Shown: one piece after another, positions 7,259-12,171 of the stretch
Layout: the number at the start of each line of letters is the position of its first letter
How positions within the stretch are numbered: the first letter of the stretch is position 1
Assembly: GCA_029262935.1 (NCBI GenBank)
Contig: JAJCYK010000333.1
Coordinates: forward strand, 1-12,171
Length of the DNA stretch: 12,171 nt
Origin: Cytophagales bacterium
GTDB lineage: Bacteria > Bacteroidota > Bacteroidia > Cytophagales > Cyclobacteriaceae
Direction: 5' to 3'
Program-made: the position numbers and the translations under genes
Notes under the pieces: model-generated
The model's database searches: none
What the model saw: only the letters and a program-made list of their open reading frames with translations
Told to the model about the DNA's origin: nothing

Positions 7259-8595
7259 CCAACAATACCGTATTGTCTCATTTTATTGTAAAGCGTCTTG
7301 CGATCGATTTTTAAAAGTTGGGCCGCTTTCGATTTATTGTAACGGGTCTTCTCCAAGGCACCAACAATAATCTCCCTTTCTTGGGCTTCGGTTTGAGTTT
7401 TGAGGTCGTTGGAGTCCCTGGTCACTTGGTCTGAGGCGTTTCTAACAAATAGAATTTCAGCGGGGATATGCTCCTCCTCAATAGAAGTTCCAGTACATAG
7501 CAATACCGCGCGTTTAACCACATTCTTAAGCTCCCTGATATTCCCGGGCCACCCGTAATCATGAAACACCCCCAGTACTTCGGTATTAAACCCTTGTACC
7601 TTCCTACCCAGTTCCTCATTGCTACTTTGGAGAAAATAGTCTGCGAAGGTATCAATATCTTTTCCGCGTGCCCTCAGTGGGGGTACATCCATGGCAAATT
7701 CGTTCAACCTGTGATATAAGTCTTCTCTAAATCCTTTGCCTTTTACTTTATCTTTTAAATCCTCATTGGAGGCGGTAATAATCCGCACGTCAACTGGAAC
7801 ATCATCCCTGCCTCCTATTTTCTTAATTTTTCGCTCTTGAATGGCCCTCAACAATTTTATTTGTACCTCATAGCTTAAATTGCCGATCTCGTCCAAGAAT
7901 AAAGTCCCGTGATTTGCTAGCTGAAACTGCCCCGCTTTATCGTTTATAGCCCCGGTAAAGGATCCCTTAATATGACCAAATAACTCACTGGCGGCCAGCT
8001 CATTGGAAAGTGCTCCGCAATCTAAAGCTACAAATGGTTGGTCTTTACGATCACTCATTTGATGGATCATACGGGCCACATACTCCTTGCCGGTGCCGCT
8101 CTCACCAGTGATCAGGACGGACATGGTAGTGGGAGCAACCAGTTTGATGTATTCTTCTAACTTTAGGGAATTAACGTTACTGCCTTTAATATAAGTAAAT
8201 CCTGTTGGTTTGCTTTGGGTAGGATGGTGTCCATTGAGATCTTTGAGGGCGTTTTTGGCAATCAACAGGATCTCATCTGGGTTAATAGGTTTCGTTACAT
8301 ATTCAAAAGCCCCTAGTTTGATGGCTTGAACGGCGGTTTTTATGTCACCATAACCCGTCATCAACACCACCGGAGTATCTGGATTCCCTTGCTTCAATTC
8401 CTTTAACAAGTCAATGCCGTTTAAGTCTGGTAATCTTAAATCCGTTAGTACCAGTTGGTAAGACTCTTTCTTTACTGCAGATAAACATTCCTTTCCAGAC
8501 AACGCACGATTGGTCTCAAAGCCGTTTTTATTAAGAAATGTGGACAGCATTAAACAAAATGCCGGATCGTCATCAACGATTAGGATTTTGGACAT
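7255..8595 (-). CDS. Sigma-54-dependent response regulator, NtrC family
   Basis: 446 residues, cytosolic, the normal length for the family. The receiver domain is about 1-118 with D8-D10, phospho-acceptor D52 (VLTDLRLP), T80 and K102. The AAA+ domain is about 135-370: Walker A GESGTGKE (164-171), the sigma-54 contact loop GSFTGA (211-216, where most relatives have GAFTGA), Walker B TLFLDE (231-236), R290 and R296 in FREDLYHRL as arginine-finger candidates, and WPGNIREL (349-356) for sensor II. A Fis-type helix-turn-helix follows at about 417-441 (NKSKAAQLLKIDRKTLYNKM). When phosphorylated it should form a ring that remodels sigma-54 polymerase at -24/-12 promoters. Its stop codon overlaps that of the hybrid kinase, and both likely serve one pathway. 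The start ATG is preceded by an A-rich leader containing AGAAG. Confidence 0.95.
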   Translation of the reverse strand: MSKILIVDDDPAFCLMLSTFLNKNGFETNRALSGKECLSAVKKESYQLVLTDLRLPDLNGIDLLKELKQGNPDTPVVLMTGYGDIKTAVQAIKLGAFEYVTKPINPDEILLIAKNALKDLNGHHPTQSKPTGFTYIKGSNVNSLKLEEYIKLVAPTTMSVLITGESGTGKEYVARMIHQMSDRKDQPFVALDCGALSNELAASELFGHIKGSFTGAINDKAGQFQLANHGTLFLDEIGNLSYEVQIKLLRAIQERKIKKIGGRDDVPVDVRIITASNEDLKDKVKGKGFREDLYHRLNEFAMDVPPLRARGKDIDTFADYFLQSSNEELGRKVQGFNTEVLGVFHDYGWPGNIRELKNVVKRAVLLCTGTSIEEEHIPAEILFVRNASDQVTRDSNDLKTQTEAQEREIIVGALEKTRYNKSKAAQLLKIDRKTLYNKMRQYGIVG

Positions 8596-8630
8596 GACTT
8601 CTTTTTAGCGGGTTAGTTAAAAAAATAAAG

Positions 8631-8646
8631 AATCAAGCGCTTGCTT
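8631..8646. promoter_or_regulatory. Near-palindrome upstream of the sigma-54 activator, possible operator
   Basis: CAAGCGCTTG (8634-8643) is a perfect 10-bp palindrome, and two of the three flanking positions on each side also pair, giving AATCAAGCGCTTGCTT. It lies about 38 bases upstream of the activator start codon. Fis-type helix-turn-helix regulators often bind such dyads, and autoregulation is one possibility. A single copy gives only weak support. Confidence 0.3.
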
Positions 8647-8711
8647 AAATTGAAACGTGCGGATTGCCTTTAAGTTTTAAATCTTTCAGCAAAAACTCGA
8701 TTCCCAAGTAT

Positions 8712-8743
8712 AAAAAAAAATCCCCACAAATGTGGGGATTTTT
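8712..8743 (-). terminator. Strong intrinsic terminator, after the PepSY-like gene
   Basis: The stem pairs 8716-8728 with 8731-8743 (core TCCCCACA and TGTGGGGA, flanked by A and T runs), a 13-bp perfect match with only two bases between the arms. Read on the minus strand it is followed by nine T residues (8720-8712), so it fits a Rho-independent terminator for the PepSY-like gene, whose stop codon is 70 bases upstream. The T run on the plus-strand side (8739-8743) means it may also work in the other direction. It separates that gene from the sigma-54 activator. Confidence 0.88.
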
Positions 8744-8812
8744 CCGTAAGCACCAACTTACTTAACTAACTTGCCAAAAGAAAAACAGCTTATTAGTATA
8801 ACCCTCTGTTTA

Positions 8813-9118
8813 TTAACCTTCTGTTTTCGGTTGCAAATTGCCTTGCGCATCAGCTACCAAGATCAAAGTCTCATCACCTTGTAGTAAATGCAATTCATAA
8901 GTAGTTTCAGCTGACCCGTCCACTTGATATACTTTACCAACGGTCCAGTCACTGTATTCACTTTCTTGGAACGCAGTTACCACAGCTTCTGGAAGCTCCT
9001 GGGCGCTGATTTCCTTTTTATTATCCTGGTCACTGACCACAACATTGTCTATCATCACAGTCGTAGGATCTTGTACATCCGCTGTGGCCATCATCAAAAA
9101 AAATACTAACAGTTTCAT
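8813..9118 (-). CDS. Small exported PepSY-like protein
   Basis: 101 residues. A short hydrophobic N-terminus (KLLVFFLMMATA, residues 2-13) looks like a minimal signal peptide, so the protein is probably periplasmic. After a charged linker, residues about 38-96 follow the PepSY-like pattern: a helix ISAQELPEAVVTAFQESEY, then W58 in SDWTVGKVYQV, and strands YELHLLQGD and TLILVADAQGNL. Proteins of this fold are often duplicated to about 150 residues; this one carries a single unit. Roles in the family range from inhibitory binding of proteases to unknown periplasmic functions, and none can be picked here. It has its own strong terminator and lies 178 bases downstream of the TolC gene on the same strand, so it is probably a separate unit rather than part of the efflux operon. 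Confidence 0.75.
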   Translation of the reverse strand: MKLLVFFLMMATADVQDPTTVMIDNVVVSDQDNKKEISAQELPEAVVTAFQESEYSDWTVGKVYQVDGSAETTYELHLLQGDETLILVADAQGNLQPKTEG

Positions 9119-9253
9119 AGTGTCTAATTAATACGATAAAAAAAATAATCTTCTCTAAGCATATAGAAAAGAACGTACCAGAAATCACTCAGACATTTAT
9201 ACACCTGATTTTGTGCTAGTTATAAATAGTTGATTTAAGCGATGAAACTAATA

Positions 9254-9274
9254 TATGGGTAGCGATTACCCATA
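9254..9274. repeat. 8-bp inverted repeat after the TolC gene
   Basis: TATGGGTA (9254-9261) and TACCCATA (9267-9274) pair perfectly around the 5-base loop GCGAT. It lies 22 bases beyond the TolC stop codon. No T run follows on the minus strand, so it is a poor intrinsic terminator. It could protect the mRNA 3' end or be a dyad operator for the PepSY-like gene further down. The right arm belongs to the motif shared with 3513-3531. Confidence 0.5.
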
Positions 9275-9283
9275 CTGTGGAAA
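9265..9283 (+). repeat. Shared intergenic motif, copy 2
   Basis: This second copy of ATTACCCAYAMTGTGGMAA agrees with 3513-3531 at 16 of 19 bases. An AAATAGTTGATTTAAGCG block at 9224-9241 precedes it, as a similar block does in copy 1, but 16 bases further away. The copy lies between the TolC stop and the PepSY-like start. Confidence 0.35.
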
Positions 9284-9296
9284 GGGATGCTCACAA

Positions 9297-10634
9297 TTAT
9301 TGATAGTTGGCCAATATACCGCCCGTGAGGCGTAGCAGATCGGTATCGGTTTGGATCAGATCAAACTTAGATTGCAAATGACTAAGCGCTGCCTGTAAAA
9401 AGTTTACTTGGATATCACGGTAGTCAAATGAGTTAATCGTACCGTTTTTATAACGTTCCAAGGCCAACTCTAAATTCAAAGAAGCGGTAGCCAAGTTTTC
9501 ATCAGAAATACCCAACAGTTTTACTCGTACCCGGTACCGATCGTAAGCAGATAACAGGTCATTGTGCAAAGTCAACTTAAGATCATCTGTTTCTAACAAA
9601 CCTAAGGTCTCCTGGACCCTGGCATTCTTAATTTGTCTTTTGATCCGCCCCCCGTTGAAGAGCGTAAATCCCAAAGTAAAGTTTGCAAAGTAATTCGTGG
9701 TATTGGATTTGATGACTTCTTCAGGGCCACTATCAGCGCCAAAATTGGCTTCACTAAGGTCTTGCCAATTTTTGGTATAGGAATACCCTAAATTCAAGTC
9801 TAATGAAGGACTTCGTGCCGCACGGCTCTGTACATAGGCATTACGCAAAAGCTCCTGATTGACGAATTGATTGCGCAGGTTGCTGTTATTTTCCGTCATC
9901 CTAGCATAAAGATCTTCATAGCTATACAGTTGTGTCTCGCTATCCAGGCTGCCCGTTACTTCAAACCTTTTAGTCAAGTCCTCCGCTAGCAACAAGTTTA
10001 GGCTTCGTAAGGCATTTTGGAAATTAAGCTGTTGTAAGACATAATTTGAGGAGTCTGTCAGATACGCATTTTTATCCTGCAAAATATCAAAGGTCACGGC
10101 GCTACCAAGCTCTTTGCGTATTAGAATGTAATTATAGCGGTCTCGGGAAAGCGTCAATACTTGTGCTAATACATTGGTGCGCTCTTGCTCCAAAATTGCC
10201 GTATAATATGCCTCGACTATCGCCTGTACGGCATTTTCAATAACAATAGTGGCATTGCCATCACTTTGATCCTGGAGTAATTGTAAGCGCTCTTTATTAA
10301 TTTTTACAGTAAACCCATCGAAGATCGTCCAGTTGGTATTTATTACGGGATTGAGGTCATTGGTGCGTAGCTTTCCTTGTAGAAACGATGCCGGATTATC
10401 AATATCCGTTATCGCATTGCTTTGATTGATATTGAAACTCACCACTGGGTACCTTCCTGCTTCACCCCAGGTGTTATTGTTTCGAGCAATTTCCTGGTTT
10501 TCTTGTTCAATTCTTATCCCAAAGTTGTTACTTAATCCCTTTTGGATAGCATCACTCAAAGTAAGTGCCTCCTGCCCAAGAGAAGACAGGGTTACCCCAA
10601 AAAGAGCCACCACCATTACATATTTGAATTTCAT
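9297..10634 (-). CDS. TolC-family outer-membrane efflux channel
   Basis: 445 residues, typical for the family. A clear signal peptide (MKFKYVMVVALFGVTLSSLGQ) is followed by two repeats of the outer-membrane efflux protein fold. Each repeat has long amphipathic helices that build the periplasmic tunnel and short strands that enter the barrel: WTIFDG at 102-107 and FTLFNGG at 323-329 are the equivalent barrel-edge motifs, and ALTLSDAIQKGLSNNFGI (23-40) is the usual first helix. The protein should form a trimer that connects to the RND permease through an adaptor. Its ATG comes one base after the permease stop codon, and AAAGG in the permease 3' end lies 9 bases before it, so translation is probably coupled. 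The substrate of the pump is unknown. Confidence 0.93.
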   Translation of the reverse strand: MKFKYVMVVALFGVTLSSLGQEALTLSDAIQKGLSNNFGIRIEQENQEIARNNNTWGEAGRYPVVSFNINQSNAITDIDNPASFLQGKLRTNDLNPVINTNWTIFDGFTVKINKERLQLLQDQSDGNATIVIENAVQAIVEAYYTAILEQERTNVLAQVLTLSRDRYNYILIRKELGSAVTFDILQDKNAYLTDSSNYVLQQLNFQNALRSLNLLLAEDLTKRFEVTGSLDSETQLYSYEDLYARMTENNSNLRNQFVNQELLRNAYVQSRAARSPSLDLNLGYSYTKNWQDLSEANFGADSGPEEVIKSNTTNYFANFTLGFTLFNGGRIKRQIKNARVQETLGLLETDDLKLTLHNDLLSAYDRYRVRVKLLGISDENLATASLNLELALERYKNGTINSFDYRDIQVNFLQAALSHLQSKFDLIQTDTDLLRLTGGILANYQ

Positions 10635-10635
10635 A

Positions 10636-12171
10636 TTAATTAACCTTTACTCCTGCCTCGTTGTTGTTATTTGAAACTTCTGGTTCATCCTCAAACATGT
10701 GGTCTTTGCCCATATCAATGATGACACGCTCTACACTTTCTGGGGGCGGTTTTTTTCCTGTCCACAACCATTTTGCGGCTCTTCTTACGTCATTAAATAT
10801 TACGATCATCACTGGGAAGAACAAGAGGATGATCAAGGTCCCAATTAGTACTCCATAAGCTATGGCTGCTGCCATAGGAATTAGAAACTGAGCTTGGAAG
10901 CTTTTCTCGATTAACAGAGGGAATAATCCCAAAACCGTAGTAATTGAAGTAAGTACTATCGGCCTAAAACGAGCTATACCAGCAGCATAAGCCGCTTCAT
11001 GCAACGTTTGTCCCGATTTCATGTTCCTGTTAAATCGATCCAAAAACACCACCGCATCGTTTATTATTACTCCTGAGAGTGCCACTAAACCCCAAGCACT
11101 TAGCAAGGATATGGGAATGCCTTGAATCCCGTGCCCAACTACTGCACCTAACCAGGCCAAGGGGATCATTAACATCACCAATACAGCTTGGTAAAAGGAT
11201 TTAAATGCCAGGATTATCAGGATGAAAATAACCAAGAAGGCGATACCAAAATAGGTACCTATCTCTGCCTGTGCCCTAGAACTTTCCCTCGATTGGCCGC
11301 CTAGATCAATGCGCACACCAGAATATTGAGCCAGCAAATTGGGAATGATTTCAGTATTCACTTTTTCCATAATGGGCGGTACTTCTCCATAGGGATCAAC
11401 CAAATCAGCATCAACCGTAACGGCCTTGATCGTTCGATAATGTCTAATAGAGGATACGCCTCTCTCTAGTTTGTAACTGATCAATTCATTAACTGGATAT
11501 TCCGTGTCATTAACATAATTCTTTACTTTCATCCTTTCCAATTGGCCAATGCTAACACGGCCTTTGCCAGGGTACCTTACCCAAACCTTAACCTCATCAC
11601 TCCCTATTTGCAGACGCTGCACTTCTTCTCCAAAGAAACCTTGCCGTACTTGTTTGGTAATTTCGTTATGGGTGAGTCCTAAGAAATAAGCTTGTTGGTT
11701 AAGATCAATTTCCAATTCGCGCTTGCCTACCGCTACATCGTCCTTGATTTCCTTCAGTTCGGGAATTTTGCCTAACTCTGATTTAAGATATTCCTTAGCG
11801 GCATCCAGCTCTTCCAAGTCCTTACCCAACAAGCGGATCGCCACTGGTTTACCAAACCTCATAAATCCACCAATAGTTAATTTTTCCGCTTCCGGAATTT
11901 GTCCGATCTTTTGCCTTACCGCTTCCACTAGTTGGAAACCATTAATGGGGTCACCATCAAGTTCCCTATGAAACACTTGGACATTACCCGCGTGTCCTCC
12001 CACATCCGAACCATTGCTCGTATTTCCCAGACCTCCGAAAGTGTATTGTATAAACTCCTCCTCCTCGTCGTATTTCTCTTTAAGTTCCTCGTTGAGTTCC
12101 CAAATCTTTTCATCAAAGGTTTTTAGAAATGCCTCTGTTTTTATCTGGGGAGTACCGGATTTTAATACGAG
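10636..12171 (-). CDS. RND-family efflux permease, C-terminal half (5' end outside window)
   Basis: The frame is open without a stop from the right window edge to TAA at 10638-10636, giving 511 visible residues of a protein expected to have about 1,000-1,100. A GTG at 12003-12001 is internal, since coding continues upstream with RND-like sequence. The visible part begins in the second large periplasmic loop (about 1-300; GLTHNEITKQVRQGFFGEEV and EVKVWVRYPGKGR are conserved porter-domain segments). Five membrane helices follow from about 305 to 460, including GVIINDAVVFLDRFN (367-381), the counterpart of the G-x-x-x-N motif, and RPIVLTSITTVLGLFPLL (403-420). A polar, acidic cytoplasmic tail with four Asn residues in a row ends the protein. 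The proton-relay aspartates belong to the missing half. It should use the proton gradient to export an unidentified compound together with the TolC channel. Confidence 0.93.
   Translation of the reverse strand, partial: LVLKSGTPQIKTEAFLKTFDEKIWELNEELKEKYDEEEEFIQYTFGGLGNTSNGSDVGGHAGNVQVFHRELDGDPINGFQLVEAVRQKIGQIPEAEKLTIGGFMRFGKPVAIRLLGKDLEELDAAKEYLKSELGKIPELKEIKDDVAVGKRELEIDLNQQAYFLGLTHNEITKQVRQGFFGEEVQRLQIGSDEVKVWVRYPGKGRVSIGQLERMKVKNYVNDTEYPVNELISYKLERGVSSIRHYRTIKAVTVDADLVDPYGEVPPIMEKVNTEIIPNLLAQYSGVRIDLGGQSRESSRAQAEIGTYFGIAFLVIFILIILAFKSFYQAVLVMLMIPLAWLGAVVGHGIQGIPISLLSAWGLVALSGVIINDAVVFLDRFNRNMKSGQTLHEAAYAAGIARFRPIVLTSITTVLGLFPLLIEKSFQAQFLIPMAAAIAYGVLIGTLIILLFFPVMIVIFNDVRRAAKWLWTGKKPPPESVERVIIDMGKDHMFEDEPEVSNNNNEAGVKVN

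Noticed and set aside
9254..9274. Inverted repeat as the intrinsic terminator of the TolC gene
   Set aside because: No T run follows the hairpin on the minus strand, so it was kept only as an inverted repeat or possible operator.
12001..12003. GTG as the start codon of a 455-residue permease fragment
   Set aside because: The frame continues upstream for 56 more codons without a stop and with porter-domain-like sequence, so the GTG is an internal valine.
11928..12126. Short open frames on both strands near the right edge
   Set aside because: The RND permease frame is continuous through this stretch to the window end with family-like sequence, so the others are shadows.

Overview
The window looks like a piece of a chromosome from a free-living, probably marine, member of the Bacteroidota. 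The evidence is a moderately AT-rich sequence, almost no Shine-Dalgarno sites, several families typical of that phylum (a stand-alone carboxypeptidase-like regulatory domain protein, a PepSY-like small protein, a CHASE3-type hybrid kinase with a threonine-rich insert, lipoproteins with a bare Cys start) and a TAnnTTTG-like promoter box close to a start codon. I see no phage, transposon, integrase, CRISPR array, tRNA or rRNA. The exact genus cannot be told from the sequence.

Layout, left to right. Bases 1-333 hold the 3' end of a gene for a probable outer-membrane beta-barrel protein (+). It runs tail to tail into a secreted carboxypeptidase-like regulatory domain protein (337-1659, -). A divergent 116-bp gap leads to a PAPS-type sulfotransferase-like protein (1776-2501, +), whose stop codon overlaps that of an alpha/beta hydrolase lipoprotein (2498-3409, -). 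A 276-bp divergent gap leads to a coiled-coil lipoprotein (3686-4570, +), closed by a perfect 30-bp palindromic terminator. Next come a hybrid histidine kinase with CHASE3-like sensor, HisKA, HATPase, REC and Hpt modules (4715-7258, +) and, again with overlapping stop codons, an NtrC-type sigma-54 activator (7255-8595, -). A strong terminator (8712-8743) closes the small PepSY-like gene (8813-9118, -). The right end is an efflux operon on the minus strand: an RND permease whose 5' half lies outside the window (10636-12171), followed after one base by a TolC-family outer-membrane channel (9297-10634).

How the genes may work together. The RND permease and TolC channel are two parts of a tripartite efflux pump; the periplasmic adaptor is expected upstream, beyond the right edge. 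The hybrid kinase and the sigma-54 activator are plausible partners in one phosphorelay (H360 to D647 to H782 in the kinase, then D52 in the activator), although they are convergent rather than in an operon. The remaining genes are single transcription units for envelope or small-molecule functions with no clear shared pathway.

No clearly new multi-gene system is visible. The observations most worth checking are a non-coding motif shared by two separate intergenic regions (near 3488-3531 and 9224-9283), the three convergent gene pairs with touching or overlapping stop codons, the threonine/arginine-rich insert in the kinase sensor, and a near-miss sigma-54 promoter ahead of the coiled-coil lipoprotein.
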